Shown here piece after piece: positions 25,222 to 35,354 of a DNA stretch of 40,633 nt. Numbering within the stretch: the stretch's first letter is position 1; each line of letters opens with the position of its first letter. Below the pieces are notes generated by a model, which was not told where the DNA came from, did not search any database, and was given only the letters and a program-made list of their open reading frames with translations. The translations under genes were made by a program, and so were the position numbers. Origin of the DNA: Gammaproteobacteria bacterium (GTDB lineage Bacteria; Pseudomonadota; Gammaproteobacteria; UBA6429); NCBI GenBank assembly GCA_003232015.1, contig QIKU01000265.1, positions 1 through 40,633 on the forward strand, given 5' to 3'.

Positions 25222-28023
25222 TTATATTGAGTCAATCTTCTTCAACTGCTCTGCCAAACTTACCAGCGTCGATTGAAAACCACTGAGCTTGTCTTTTTCT
25301 TTTTTCACAACCGCTTCGGGTGCTTTATCGACAAATTTCGGGTTAGATAATTTACCTTCGGTGCGTTTTATCTCTCCACTTAGTTTATCCATTTCTTTTT
25401 TCAGGCGTGCTTTTTCTGCTTCGGTATCAATAATGCCAGCCATGGGGATAAGGATTTTCATTTCACCAACCAGTGCGGTGGCTGATTCGGGGGCTTCGTC
25501 TGTTTTGGTTAGCCAGGTGATGGATTCAATTTTGGCTAGCTCAGACAAATAGTGTTTGTTGTTATCCAGGCGTTGTTTGTCTTGCTCTGAGCCATCTTGA
25601 ATAAGTACCGACAAGGCTTTGCCGGGTTTAATGTCGTAGCCGCTACGAATTTTTCTGATACCGAGAATAAAGTTTTTAACCCACTCCAGTTCTTCGACCG
25701 CAGTGGCATCTATTTTACTGCTATCGGCTTCCGGGTAGGGTTGGCGCATAATGGTTTTTTGTACATTGGTATCTATACCAGCCAGTGGTGCAACCCGTTG
25801 CCATATTTCTTCTGTTATATAAGGCATAATCGGGTGGGTTAAACGTAATAGGGTTTCCAGTACGCGCACCAGTGTTTGGCGTGTACCACGTTTGGCGGCT
25901 TCGCTGCTGTTGCCCATGAGTACGGGTTTGGAAAGTTCCAGATACCAGCCGCAGTATTCGTTCCAGATAAACTCGTAAATAGTGCTGGACATAATATCGA
26001 GACGGTAATTTTTAATGGCTTTTTCTATTTCAGCTTCGGTGTGTTGCAAGCGTGCAACAATCCATTTGTCGGCAATGCTGAGTTCAATGTCGGACTCGGT
26101 GCTATTAACGCCACAGTCCTCGCCTTCGGTGTTCATTAAAACATAACGCGCGGCATTCCATATTTTATTACAGAAGTTACGGTAGCCTTCAGTTCGACTC
26201 AGGTCGAAATTAATATCGCGGCCAGTCGAGGCCATTGCGGCAAAAGTAAAGCGCAGTGCATCGGTGCCATAGGCTGCTATGCCGTTGGGGAAGTCCTTGC
26301 GAGTCATTTTTTCTATCTTAGGTGCCATGTCCGGTTGCATTAAACCAGTGGTGCGTTTTTTAACTAACGATTCCAGATCGATGCCGTCGATTAAATCAAT
26401 CGGGTCAAGCACATTGCCTTTTGACTTTGACATTTTCTGGCCGTGGCTGTCGCGCACCAGGCCATGAATGTAAACTTCTTTAAACGGGACTTTGCCGGTA
26501 AACTTTAAGCCCATCATAATCATGCGGGCTACCCAGAAGAAAATAATATCAAAGCCGGTAACGAGCACATTGGTGGGGTAGAAGGTATCGAGCATGGCCT
26601 GGGCTTCGGCATCTTTTGCTGGCCAGCCTAAAGTAGAAAATGGCCAAAGGGCAGACGAGAACCAGGTGTCGAGTACGTCTTCGTCCTGGGTCAGTTTTAT
26701 CGAGTCGTCCAGTTTATATTTGCTACGCACTTCGGCTTCGTCGCGTGCAACATAGACCTTGCCTTGTTCATCGTACCAGGCGGGGATACGGTGCCCCCAC
26801 CAGATTTGTCGGCTGATGCACCAGTCCTGAATATTGTTCATCCAGTCGTAGTAAGTGTTTTTCCAGTTATCCGGTACAAATTTTATATCGCCATCTTGCA
26901 CGGCTTTAATCGCCGGCTCTGCCAGTGGGGCAATTTTTACGTACCATTGATCCGTTAAGAACGGTTCAACCACCGAGCCGGAACGATCGCCACGCGGCAC
27001 CATGAGTTTATGGTCGTCAATTTTTTCGAGTAAGTCGAGTTCTTTTAAATCGGCTACAATTTGTTTGCGTGCAACATAGCGATCCATGCCACGGTATTTT
27101 TCTGGGGCTTCGTCATTAATCGCTGCATTAATGGTTAAAATATTATAAAGCGGCAAGTCGTGGCGTTTGCCCATTTCATAATCGTTAAAGTCATGGGCAG
27201 GGGTGATCTTTACACAACCGGTACCAAATTCAGGGTCGACATAATCGTCTGCAATAATGGGAATTTCCCGGCCAACAAAAGGCAGGGTGATGGTTTTGCC
27301 TATTAGTGCCTGATAGCGTTCATCGTCAGGATGGACCGCAACGGCGGCATCTCCGAGCATGGTTTCCGGGCGAGTAGTGGCAACCACAAGCTGTCCCGAG
27401 CCATCGCTTAGCGGATAGCGCATATGCCAGAGGTGGCCGTTTTCTTCTTCGGAAATAACTTCTAAATCAGAAACGGCGGTGTGTAATACCGGGTCCCAGT
27501 TAACCAGCCGTTTACCACGATAAATTAAATCATCTTCAAATAATTTAACGAAGACTTCTTTGACCGCATCGTTTAGGCCTTCGTCCATGGTGAAGCGTTC
27601 GCGGCTCCAGTCTACGGACGAGCCCATACGGCGCAGTTGTTGTGTAATGGTGCCACCGGACTGTTCTTTCCAGCCCCATATTTTTTCTATAAATTTGTCA
27701 CGCCCGAGATCGTGGCGGGTTTTGCCCTCGGTTTTCAGTTGACGCTCCACCACCATCTGGGTGGCAATACCGGCATGGTCGGTGCCCACTTGCCACAGGG
27801 TGTTATGCCCCTTCATGCGATGGTAACGGGTTAAAGTATCCATTACCGTGTTGTTAAAGCCATGCCCCATATGCAAACTGCCGGTGACATTGGGTGGTGG
27901 AATCATAATGCAGTACGGCCTGGCATCGGACTTTAAAACATCTTCAGGTGCAAAATGTTGCTCTTTTTCCCATGTTTTATACCAACGTTGTTCAATAGCA
28001 TGCGGGTTGTAGGTTTTTTCCAT
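25222..28023 (-). CDS. valS: Valyl-tRNA synthetase
   Basis: The 933-residue class I synthetase has the HIGH motif as HMGHG in [14 protein letters not shown], the KMSKS motif as [12 protein letters not shown] and the editing CP1 domain between them ([13 protein letters not shown]). A helical anticodon-binding domain and a C-terminal coiled-coil arm (about residues 865-930) follow. It charges tRNA-Val in the cytosol. Length is close to E. coli ValS (951). The 147 nt shared with the divergent GT83 gene contains two short direct repeats (GCTTGCACT at 28086 and 28099; CTACAGAG about 28120 and 28135), possibly promoter-linked. Confidence 0.97.
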   Translation of the reverse strand: MEKTYNPHAIEQRWYKTWEKEQHFAPEDVLKSDARPYCIMIPPPNVTGSLHMGHGFNNTVMDTLTRYHRMKGHNTLWQVGTDHAGIATQMVVERQLKTEGKTRHDLGRDKFIEKIWGWKEQSGGTITQQLRRMGSSVDWSRERFTMDEGLNDAVKEVFVKLFEDDLIYRGKRLVNWDPVLHTAVSDLEVISEEENGHLWHMRYPLSDGSGQLVVATTRPETMLGDAAVAVHPDDERYQALIGKTITLPFVGREIPIIADDYVDPEFGTGCVKITPAHDFNDYEMGKRHDLPLYNILTINAAINDEAPEKYRGMDRYVARKQIVADLKELDLLEKIDDHKLMVPRGDRSGSVVEPFLTDQWYVKIAPLAEPAIKAVQDGDIKFVPDNWKNTYYDWMNNIQDWCISRQIWWGHRIPAWYDEQGKVYVARDEAEVRSKYKLDDSIKLTQDEDVLDTWFSSALWPFSTLGWPAKDAEAQAMLDTFYPTNVLVTGFDIIFFWVARMIMMGLKFTGKVPFKEVYIHGLVRDSHGQKMSKSKGNVLDPIDLIDGIDLESLVKKRTTGLMQPDMAPKIEKMTRKDFPNGIAAYGTDALRFTFAAMASTGRDINFDLSRTEGYRNFCNKIWNAARYVLMNTEGEDCGVNSTESDIELSIADKWIVARLQHTEAEIEKAIKNYRLDIMSSTIYEFIWNEYCGWYLELSKPVLMGNSSEAAKRGTRQTLVRVLETLLRLTHPIMPYITEEIWQRVAPLAGIDTNVQKTIMRQPYPEADSSKIDATAVEELEWVKNFILGIRKIRSGYDIKPGKALSVLIQDGSEQDKQRLDNNKHYLSELAKIESITWLTKTDEAPESATALVGEMKILIPMAGIIDTEAEKARLKKEMDKLSGEIKRTEGKLSNPKFVDKAPEAVVKKEKDKLSGFQSTLVSLAEQLKKIDSI

Positions 28024-28170
28024 ACGATTATGACTGCTTAAAATAGAGTTGTTAACGAAGTGGCTAATTATACCTGACTCCCTCAGCTTGCACTAGATGC
28101 TTGCACTGGAACGATGTAACTACAGAGCGCTGTACTACAGAGTGCTGGCAGAACATGATAATATTCGCAG

Positions 28171-29703
28171 ATGAAATTTTTAACTGATAAATTGACAAAC
28201 TTGCAGCCTGTTCAGTGGCTCACAATCACCCTTGTTACCAGCTTGCTGATTCGGCTTGGGGTGGCTTATTGGCTTCCGATTACGGGTGATGAAGCCTACT
28301 TTATTACCTGGGGCAAGAACCTGGACTACGGTTATTACGACCACCCGCCGATGGTAGGTTGGTTTTTAAGCTTATTGTTGTTATTCAGCGATGCCATTGT
28401 ATGGCTACGATTGCCGGGTATTTTAATGTTTACCTTTATGGGCTGGGTTATTTACCGGTTGTTAAAAAATGCCCAGGTTGACGAAGGCAAAGCTGCTTTT
28501 GCCGCTATTTTATTTCTGCTTGCGCCGCTTAATTTACTTTCTGTTCTTATCACTACAGATACACCACTTATATTATGGTCATTTATTTCAGCCATTTATT
28601 TTTATCAGGCACAAAAGCAGGATCAACTTACAAAGTATTTACTGGCGGGGTTTTTTCTGGGGTTGGCTTTTTACTCTAAATTTTTTGCTGGTTTGCTGGG
28701 CTTGGCTTATTTCTTTTATATCGTCTTTTTTATTCGTAACCAGCGGGGCTTAAAACCCTATATTGGTATTGCTGTTGTTCTTTTGGGCGTTGCGCCGTTT
28801 ATTATTTTAAATCTACTTTGGAATTATAATAATTGCTGGAATAATTATTTATTTAATTTTGTTAATCGAACCAGTGGTGCTCATTTTTCGTTCTCAACGA
28901 TAGCACTTTATCTTGGTTTTCTGGTTTACCTGATAATGCCGTCTGTACTTTGGTATGCCTTTAAACAGCCATTAAAAAACTATTTTGATATTCTGAAAAA
29001 ACCAGCGGGTGTTTTTGTTGGCTTGTTTGTTATTCCGTTAATTTTATTTTTACTGCTTTCGTTTGTGAAAAAAATAGGCCTGCACTGGCTGCTTAGTTTT
29101 TATCCGTTTTTATTTATCAGTCTCGGATTTTTATTTACCGCGCAACAATTAATAAGCAGCATTAAGTTTGTTATTGTTTTTTCAATACTGCATTTATCAG
29201 CACTTGCCTTTATTTTAATATCGATTCCCGGTTTGTTTGAAAAAAATTCAGACATACACAAAGATATAATTTATGGCATTAAGAATACGGTTATTCTGGA
29301 AAAATTGGCGACTTATAGAAATGATTATATTTTTGCAACTGGCAGCTATGTTAAGTCTGCGTTGTTATCCTATACGTCGCGTGAACATGTCATTGTTTTA
29401 GGGCCGGGGTCGTATCATGCGAGAGAAGACGATAAACGCACGGACTTTAGAATGCTCGATGGTAAGAATATTTTACTGGTTTCGGAGATGAACAATTTAG
29501 ATTATTTACAGGGTTTTTTTGACAGTGTTGAAATAAAGTCACTCAAAATTGAAGGAGCGACATTTTATTATGCATTAGGCCGAGGGTTTAAATACAATAA
29601 GTATCGTGAATTGATTATTCAGAATACACTGGACCGTTATTACCGCATTCCGGAATGGTTGCCGGTAGGGCAGTGTTATATGAAAAAGATGTACCAACAG
29701 TAA
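28171..29703 (+). CDS. ArnT/PMT-like membrane glycosyltransferase (GT83)
   Basis: The 510-residue product has about 10-12 transmembrane helices. The first periplasmic loop carries GDEAYFITWG (39-48) and YYDHPPM (55-61), the hallmark of the dolichyl-phosphate-mannose mannosyltransferase/ArnT superfamily, with acidic catalytic residues. A soluble periplasmic C-terminal part of about 130 residues follows. Enzymes of this type move a sugar from undecaprenyl phosphate to lipid A or another envelope acceptor. The donor sugar cannot be deduced and no arn genes are nearby. The PAP2 phosphatase gene 52 nt downstream supports an envelope-lipid modification pair. Confidence 0.85.
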   Translation: MKFLTDKLTNLQPVQWLTITLVTSLLIRLGVAYWLPITGDEAYFITWGKNLDYGYYDHPPMVGWFLSLLLLFSDAIVWLRLPGILMFTFMGWVIYRLLKNAQVDEGKAAFAAILFLLAPLNLLSVLITTDTPLILWSFISAIYFYQAQKQDQLTKYLLAGFFLGLAFYSKFFAGLLGLAYFFYIVFFIRNQRGLKPYIGIAVVLLGVAPFIILNLLWNYNNCWNNYLFNFVNRTSGAHFSFSTIALYLGFLVYLIMPSVLWYAFKQPLKNYFDILKKPAGVFVGLFVIPLILFLLLSFVKKIGLHWLLSFYPFLFISLGFLFTAQQLISSIKFVIVFSILHLSALAFILISIPGLFEKNSDIHKDIIYGIKNTVILEKLATYRNDYIFATGSYVKSALLSYTSREHVIVLGPGSYHAREDDKRTDFRMLDGKNILLVSEMNNLDYLQGFFDSVEIKSLKIEGATFYYALGRGFKYNKYRELIIQNTLDRYYRIPEWLPVGQCYMKKMYQQ

Positions 29704-29755
29704 TGGCCGCTATGATTTATAGTGTTGTATACCATTCGATAGAGTTGAACTGCAA

Positions 29756-30448
29756 ATGCGTTTCTGGTTGAATCATGCGGTTTATCCGCTGTTTATTTTT
29801 TTATTTGTGATCGTCCTGTTAAGGCTGAGTAATCTGGATATCACGATATCCAGCCTGTTTTTTGATTTTGAAAAAAGACAATGGTATTTTGGCGAGTCAT
29901 GGTGGGCGGTTACTTTTATCCATAAGTGGGGCCGTGATTTTATTGCTATTGTCTTTCTGTTATCGTTAACAGGGCTTGTGTTAGGTTTGTTTATTAAACG
30001 CTTTCGGACATATTTTTTTATGTTTATTTATGTTGCGTTAACTATTTTATTTTCAACGGGCATTGTTGCCGCACTAAAACATTATTCAGACGTTGACTGC
30101 CCCTGGGCATTAAATATTTTTAACGGTACACAGCCTTATTTTCATTTGTTTAGTGGTATGAGTAACCCTTTAAGTAATGGCGGTTGCTTCCCTGGCGGCC
30201 ATTCATCGGGTGGCTTTTCTTTGTTGTTATTTTATTTTTTACTTCGGGATTACAATAAGCGCTACGCTTATATGGCGCTGGGTGTCAGTATTTTTATCGG
30301 TAGTATTTTTAGTTTAGGCCAGTGGGTGCGTGGTGCACATTTTGTATCGCATGACTTGTCATCGGCTATTATTTGCTGGTTTGTTGCTTTGTTGTTATAT
30401 AAAATTATGCTGCAATCGCGAATGCAGACTTTCAGACTGAAGATATAG
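29756..30448 (+). CDS. PAP2-family membrane phosphatase
   Basis: The 230-residue product has about six transmembrane helices and the three PAP2 phosphatase motifs in variant form: K108-x5-DCPW (canonical KX6RP), F-PGGHS (145-150, with catalytic His149), and R192-GAH-x3-HD (192-200) for the third motif. Variants of this kind are seen in lipid phosphatases acting on lipid A or undecaprenyl pyrophosphate. It likely works at the periplasmic face and could dephosphorylate lipid A to make room for the sugar added by the upstream GT83 enzyme. The 28 nt to the convergent hypothetical gene show no clear terminator. Confidence 0.82.
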   Translation: MRFWLNHAVYPLFIFLFVIVLLRLSNLDITISSLFFDFEKRQWYFGESWWAVTFIHKWGRDFIAIVFLLSLTGLVLGLFIKRFRTYFFMFIYVALTILFSTGIVAALKHYSDVDCPWALNIFNGTQPYFHLFSGMSNPLSNGGCFPGGHSSGGFSLLLFYFLLRDYNKRYAYMALGVSIFIGSIFSLGQWVRGAHFVSHDLSSAIICWFVALLLYKIMLQSRMQTFRLKI

Positions 30449-30476
30449 TTGCCAAAGATATAACTTGAAGTACCAT

Positions 30477-31052
30477 TTAGTTTAGAATTTCCTTTTTAAT
30501 CTGTTCAATTCTATCGCTAATGCGAGCTTTTAGATCTTTTTCAAGTTTCACCATGGTTTTCATCAATGTTTCACGTAATGATTCTTCAAGATCCAGTTGC
30601 AGGTTATCAAGCGCATCAATAAGCCGATTTTTTTGGGTGAGTGCAGAAATATCAGATGTGTTACTTTTAATTTCAGCAGCTTCGCTGTCAATATCAATCT
30701 GTTCTATTGCCTGGCTGGTTTTATTTGCAGCGGGTGTAAAAATAGAATCCAGCTCTGGAATATTCGGCAGGCTGTTTAAAGACAGGTCGGAGTCAACAAT
30801 GTTATCAAGAATGGGTACAATTTCTTCATCGACTTCTATTTCTGAACTAGTCATGCTCGCGGAGCTTTTTTGGGTTTGGCTATTTGCTAGAGATATGCTT
30901 TCACGTGCAGCATTGAGCTTGCCTTCACTTTGTTCGAGTAAGCCGCGAATAGACTCCAGTGTTGACATTAAGTCGTCCTGATCTTTTTCAATCGTCTCGC
31001 TGGGCGTGGGCGATCTTTTTGGAGGTTTTTTTACGGGGTTTTTATCAGTCAT
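30477..31052 (-). CDS. Hypothetical coiled-coil protein downstream of holC
   Basis: The 191-residue product is unrecognised. The N-terminus is basic and Pro/Ser-rich (KKPPKRSPTPSE), the middle is acidic and low in structure, and the C-terminal 60 residues form an amphipathic helix (LEESLRETLMKTMVKLEKD). It has no signal peptide or membrane segment. It lies 5 nt after holC and is probably in the pepA-holC operon. Pseudomonads also carry an uncharacterised gene next to holC, which suggests a conserved small protein, perhaps linked to DNA replication or the pole; this is speculation. Confidence 0.75.
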   Translation of the reverse strand: MTDKNPVKKPPKRSPTPSETIEKDQDDLMSTLESIRGLLEQSEGKLNAARESISLANSQTQKSSASMTSSEIEVDEEIVPILDNIVDSDLSLNSLPNIPELDSIFTPAANKTSQAIEQIDIDSEAAEIKSNTSDISALTQKNRLIDALDNLQLDLEESLRETLMKTMVKLEKDLKARISDRIEQIKKEILN

Positions 31053-31057
31053 AATGG

Positions 31058-31492
31058 TTATTTTATATTATGAGTGTTAATAATATAGCCGCGATCTTTA
31101 TAGAATTTATAATGCTGGCGCGAACGCTCACGTTGTTTTTCATCATTACTGACTATTTCAATTACCCGTTTAAAGCGGCTATAAAAATCCGGAATTTTAT
31201 TGTCGAGGTTAATGAGCAGATCAACGTTTTTTTCCGGTTCAACATCATGCCCAATTAAAACAGGGTGGGCATGTTTTTTTGCATCTTCATCGTTATACAG
31301 TTTATGCGGAATAAAGCTGTGTTCTTTAAAATCCCATAACAGTTTATCGAGTTGCTGGCTGTGTTGTTCGGTCTGGGTGTGAATGTAGGTAGCCGCATTG
31401 GTCTGGCAGGCTTTTTCAGACAGCCGACAGGCCAGTAACTCGCGTATGCTGGCATCGGTGGACTCTGAAATGTAGAAATCGATACTGGTCAT
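31058..31492 (-). CDS. holC: DNA polymerase III subunit chi
   Basis: The 144-residue product has the HolC pattern: an N-terminal beta strand (TSIDFYI), LLACRLSEKACQ, DKLLWDFKEHSFIPHKL, HPVLIGHD and DLLINLD, then RVIEIVSNDEKQRERSRQHYKFYKDRGY. Chi binds psi in the clamp loader and contacts SSB to move the polymerase off the RNA primer. Its gene lies 12 nt downstream of pepA, the usual gammaproteobacterial pepA-holC order, and valS is close by, as in E. coli and Pseudomonas. Length is normal. Confidence 0.93.
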   Translation of the reverse strand: MTSIDFYISESTDASIRELLACRLSEKACQTNAATYIHTQTEQHSQQLDKLLWDFKEHSFIPHKLYNDEDAKKHAHPVLIGHDVEPEKNVDLLINLDNKIPDFYSRFKRVIEIVSNDEKQRERSRQHYKFYKDRGYIINTHNIK

Positions 31493-31504
31493 GTCTAGAT
31501 GATA

Positions 31505-32989
31505 CTACGTTTGATTCATTAAGTACTGTGTTAGTAGGGGAACCGGGCGGCCGGTTGCGCCTTTTCTTGCACCGCTAAGCCAGGCCACCCCGGCAATATC
31601 AATGTGCGCCCATTTGTACTTTTTAGTAAAACGCGCGAGGAAACAGGCAGCGGTAATAGTGCCCGCTTCGCGGCCGCCAATATTGGCCATATCCGCAAAA
31701 TTGCTTTTTAGTTGATCCTGATAATCTTCCCACAGGGGCATTTGCCAGGTTCGGTCACCGCTGGTGGTGCCTGCTTTGAGCAGATCCTGGGCAAGTTTGT
31801 CGTTATTGCTTAAAACGGCACTGCAATGGCTACCGAGCGCAACGACGCAGGCGCCGGTTAAAGTCGCCGTATCAATTACCGTTTTAGGGTTAAATTTTTC
31901 CGCATAAGTCAGTGCATCACATAAAATCAGTCGGCCTTCGGCATCGGTGTTGAGGATTTCAATGGTTTGCCCGGACATGCTGGTAACGATATCGCCGGGT
32001 CGGCTGGCCGCGCCATCGGGCATGTTTTCTACACTGGGAACAATTGCGACCACGTTAATACCGAGTTGCAGCTTCGAAACGGCTGCCATGGTGCCAATAA
32101 CGCCAGCAGCACCACACATATCAAATTTCATTTCATCCATTGCCGCGCCGGGTTTGAGCGAAATGCCACCGGTGTCAAAGGTCACGCCTTTACCGACCAG
32201 TACATAAGGCTTATCTTTTGCTTTGCCGCCTTTGTATTCGATAACAATCAATTTAGGTGGCTGGCGGCTGCCTTTGGACACAGACAGTAGTGATCCCATT
32301 TTGAGCTTTTTCATTTCCGCTTCACCTAAAACGGTCACTCTGGTTTTTTTACAGCTTTTAGCCTGATTGGTGGCTTGCTTGGCAAGGTAGGTTGGGGTGC
32401 AAATATTGCCGGGCAGGTTACCAAGGTGGCGAGCGATATCCATGCCGGTGGCGATCGCCGTGGCGGTTTTTAATGCTTGCTGGGCTTTAGGTAAATCTCG
32501 CTTGTTTTCAATATTGAGCGTGATATTTTTAAGCGCAATGGTTTTTTTGTTAGCGCTTTTGAGTTCATCAAAGCTGTAGCTTGTTTCTAACAGCGCTTCG
32601 CTGGCATGGCGTGTCTTTTCTGCGGTGCTGGTATCTTTTATTTCCAGTTCAGTGGTATACAGCATTGCATCTTTAATATTGGTTTTTTTAAGCGCATTAA
32701 GGATATGGCAGTGCATTTTTCGATAGGCTTTAATATTAAGCTTCTTTTTTGAGCCGCAACCCACCAGCATAATGCGTTCTGCGGCGATGCCGTCAGGATT
32801 ATCGAGTAACCAGGTATGCCCCAGCTTACCGTCAAAATCGCCTTTTTTAACTAAATTGCTGATCCGCTTGTTACACAGAGAATCGATGGCTTTCGCTGTC
32901 GGGCTGAGTTGTCTTTTTTCATGGATGGCCACGATAAGGCAGGCTGATTTTAGTGAAGTGGCTTGTGTGATTTTAACACGAATATCCAT
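31505..32989 (-). CDS. pepA: Leucyl aminopeptidase (PepA, M17 family)
   Basis: The 494-residue M17 metallopeptidase has the catalytic Lys and metal site VGKGVTFDTGGISLKP, and NTDAEGRLILCDAL with the Asp/Glu ligands and Arg. It hydrolyses N-terminal Leu and other residues from peptides in the cytosol. In E. coli PepA also binds DNA at cer and in carAB control; nothing here shows whether that role exists. It is divergent from lptF with a 177 nt shared control region (32990-33166), which holds no gene I can support. Confidence 0.96.
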   Translation of the reverse strand: MDIRVKITQATSLKSACLIVAIHEKRQLSPTAKAIDSLCNKRISNLVKKGDFDGKLGHTWLLDNPDGIAAERIMLVGCGSKKKLNIKAYRKMHCHILNALKKTNIKDAMLYTTELEIKDTSTAEKTRHASEALLETSYSFDELKSANKKTIALKNITLNIENKRDLPKAQQALKTATAIATGMDIARHLGNLPGNICTPTYLAKQATNQAKSCKKTRVTVLGEAEMKKLKMGSLLSVSKGSRQPPKLIVIEYKGGKAKDKPYVLVGKGVTFDTGGISLKPGAAMDEMKFDMCGAAGVIGTMAAVSKLQLGINVVAIVPSVENMPDGAASRPGDIVTSMSGQTIEILNTDAEGRLILCDALTYAEKFNPKTVIDTATLTGACVVALGSHCSAVLSNNDKLAQDLLKAGTTSGDRTWQMPLWEDYQDQLKSNFADMANIGGREAGTITAACFLARFTKKYKWAHIDIAGVAWLSGARKGATGRPVPLLTQYLMNQT

Positions 32990-33166
32990 TGTTGCTCCTT
33001 GGTGTTTGAGTTGATTCTGATGGTTAAGAATCCGGGGTAGAACTGGTGTATTATTAACGGTATTGTTAAAGTTCTGATTTAATCGGGTTCACCTTATATA
33101 TTAAAGCATCTTAGCGATTAATTCAGTGTGAACATTAAGTTTTAAAACATCAAATAATATAATATT

Positions 33167-34264
33167 GTGATTATAGACCGTTATTTAATAAAAGAAGTAC
33201 TGCTAACGCTGTCTGGTGTTGCTGTGGTGCTGTTAATGATTGCCATTAGCGGCCAGCTTGTGGGGCTTTTTTCCAAAGTGGTTGAAGGTATTTTAACGGT
33301 CGACACGGTGTTATCCATGCTTTGGTTAAAATTGATTGTGACGCTGGCGTTTATTTTACCCTTGTCGCTTTATCTGGGGATTTTACTGGCCTTTAGTCGT
33401 TTATATAAAGACAGTGAAATGGTTGTGTTAGCCGCCTGTGGTATGGGTAAATTTCGGATATTGCGTGCCGTTCTGGGTTTGGCTATTTTTGTGGCAATCT
33501 TGCAAGGCACAATTACGCTGGTTATTGCACCGTGGGCCGAACTTCGTACGCAACAACTTTATGCTGAAGTCGAAGCCAAATCGGATGTAAAAGGGATTAT
33601 TCCAGGGCGCTTTAAAGAATTGCAGGAAGGTGTGGGTGTGCTTTATGTGCAGGAAGCGAATAAAGACCGAACACGCATCAAGAATTTATTTATACAACAG
33701 TGGAATAATGACAAATTAACGGTTATTGCATCTGAAAGTGGCCGACAACAGGTTGATAAGGAAACCGGCGATCGTTTTATTATATTAAGCAATGGTAGCC
33801 GTTATGAAGGGCAGCCAGGCCAGGATAATTATGCAATAATCAAATTTGAGGAGCACGGTGTGCGGATTAAAGAGCGTGATGCTGCTGCGATTAATTACAG
33901 ACGCTATTCTACCCCGACTATTGACCTCTATCGTTCCGACAAACTCAGTGATAAAGCCGAGCTACAGTCGCGTATTTCTTCTGCTATTTTATGCTTCGTG
34001 TTGGCTTTGCTGGCTGTACCGCTGAGTAAAACCTCCCCCCGTCAGGGGCGCTATGCCAAACTTGCTATCGCATTGTTGCTCTATATTACTTATACCAATT
34101 TACTGAATGTTGCGCGCGCATGGTTAACCAAAGGCGATATATCACCCGTGCTGGGTTTATGGTGGGTACATGCGGTTATGATTATCGTGGCTTTAATATT
34201 GCTGTTTAATCAAACAGGGTTTAAACATTTATTCCAAAAGCAGCGTACGGTGCACTCTTCATGA
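33167..34264 (+). CDS. lptF: LPS export permease LptF
   Basis: The start is GTG 33167 (VIIDRYLIKEV); the 365-residue product matches LptF length (366 in E. coli). There are three transmembrane helices, a periplasmic jellyroll domain (about residues 125-255, with EANKDRTRIKNLFIQ) and three more helices. The ending YTNLLNVARAW is typical. LptF and LptG are the membrane parts of the LptB2FG ABC exporter that extracts lipopolysaccharide from the inner membrane. The last four bases overlap the lptG start in ATGA. lptB is not in the window. Confidence 0.95.
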   Translation: MIIDRYLIKEVLLTLSGVAVVLLMIAISGQLVGLFSKVVEGILTVDTVLSMLWLKLIVTLAFILPLSLYLGILLAFSRLYKDSEMVVLAACGMGKFRILRAVLGLAIFVAILQGTITLVIAPWAELRTQQLYAEVEAKSDVKGIIPGRFKELQEGVGVLYVQEANKDRTRIKNLFIQQWNNDKLTVIASESGRQQVDKETGDRFIILSNGSRYEGQPGQDNYAIIKFEEHGVRIKERDAAAINYRRYSTPTIDLYRSDKLSDKAELQSRISSAILCFVLALLAVPLSKTSPRQGRYAKLAIALLLYITYTNLLNVARAWLTKGDISPVLGLWWVHAVMIIVALILLFNQTGFKHLFQKQRTVHSS

Positions 34265-35325
34265 AAATACTGGAGCGCTATATTGGCCGTTCTGTTGCAA
34301 TGAGCATTGTTGCAGTGACACTGGTTATCAGCTCCTTATTTTTGCTTATAGGGATTGCCGGTGAGTTTGACAGAATTGGCTCATCTAATTACACCTTCTT
34401 TATGGCGGTAAAATACACGTTATTCCTGCTGCCTGATCGTATTTATGAATTCTTCCCCCTTGCTGCATTACTGGGTTCTATTCTGGGTTTAGGCGCACTA
34501 GCCAATAGCAGTGAGCTGGTTGTTATTCGTACCGCGGGTGTTTCAATCTTTCAGATTGTAGCTGCAATTATGAAAACAGCTTTAGCTTTTATGCTTATGG
34601 TGTTTATTCTTGGCGAAGTCATTGCACCACCTGCGTTACAGTACGCGAAATTACAGCAAGTGAAAGCCTTATCAAGAGATATCAGTTTAAACACACAATA
34701 TGGACTATGGGCGCGGGATAGTAATACCTATATTCATGTACAGCGCGCAAACAATGAGGGCAAGTTATTTGATGTTCATTTATATCGTTTGAATGAGCAA
34801 TATCAGCTGAAGCAGATACTGCATGCAAAAACGGCAGATTATGACGGTAAAAACTGGCAACTATCCGACATTAAGCAAACTGACATTAGTCTAAAGAAAG
34901 TAAATGTATCGCATATTGCCTCAATGCAGTGGGAAACACTGCTGGATCCTGATCTTGTTAGCATTGTAACATTTAAACCGAACAAATTACCTATCTGGAA
35001 GTTAAGCAGCTACATCAATTATTTAAAAGACAACGGTCTTGAGGCTGCACAGTATGAACTTGCTTTTTGGTCAAAAATAACTATGCCGTTTACCATCGCT
35101 GCGATGGTTTTGCTGGCAGTGCCGTATGTTTTTGGTTCGTTAAGGCGAACCAGTATGGGGCAACAAATTCTAATTGGTTTTTTAGCGGGTCTAGTTTTCT
35201 TTATTGCCAACCGCTTGATTGGCCAGATGAGTATTGTTTATAACTTTCATCCGGCATTGGGTGCAAGTATTCCAACGTTACTGGTTTTTGTGGGAACGTT
35301 TTTTATGTTTCGGCGAAGGATGTAG
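34261..35325 (+). CDS. lptG: LPS export permease LptG
   Basis: The 354-residue paralogue of LptF has the same six-helix plus jellyroll layout and the LptG N-terminus KILERYIGRSVAMSIV. A conserved stretch MPFTIAAMVLLAVPYVFGS and the C-terminal GQMSIVYNFHPALGASIPT are typical. It pairs with LptF in the LptB2FG exporter. The start overlaps the lptF stop (ATGA, 34261-34264), which gives coupled translation. The convergent RDD gene ends 29 nt away. Confidence 0.95.
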   Translation: MKILERYIGRSVAMSIVAVTLVISSLFLLIGIAGEFDRIGSSNYTFFMAVKYTLFLLPDRIYEFFPLAALLGSILGLGALANSSELVVIRTAGVSIFQIVAAIMKTALAFMLMVFILGEVIAPPALQYAKLQQVKALSRDISLNTQYGLWARDSNTYIHVQRANNEGKLFDVHLYRLNEQYQLKQILHAKTADYDGKNWQLSDIKQTDISLKKVNVSHIASMQWETLLDPDLVSIVTFKPNKLPIWKLSSYINYLKDNGLEAAQYELAFWSKITMPFTIAAMVLLAVPYVFGSLRRTSMGQQILIGFLAGLVFFIANRLIGQMSIVYNFHPALGASIPTLLVFVGTFFMFRRRM

Positions 35326-35354
35326 GTTATTTTGGTGTTATGTTTTCAGGGGGA

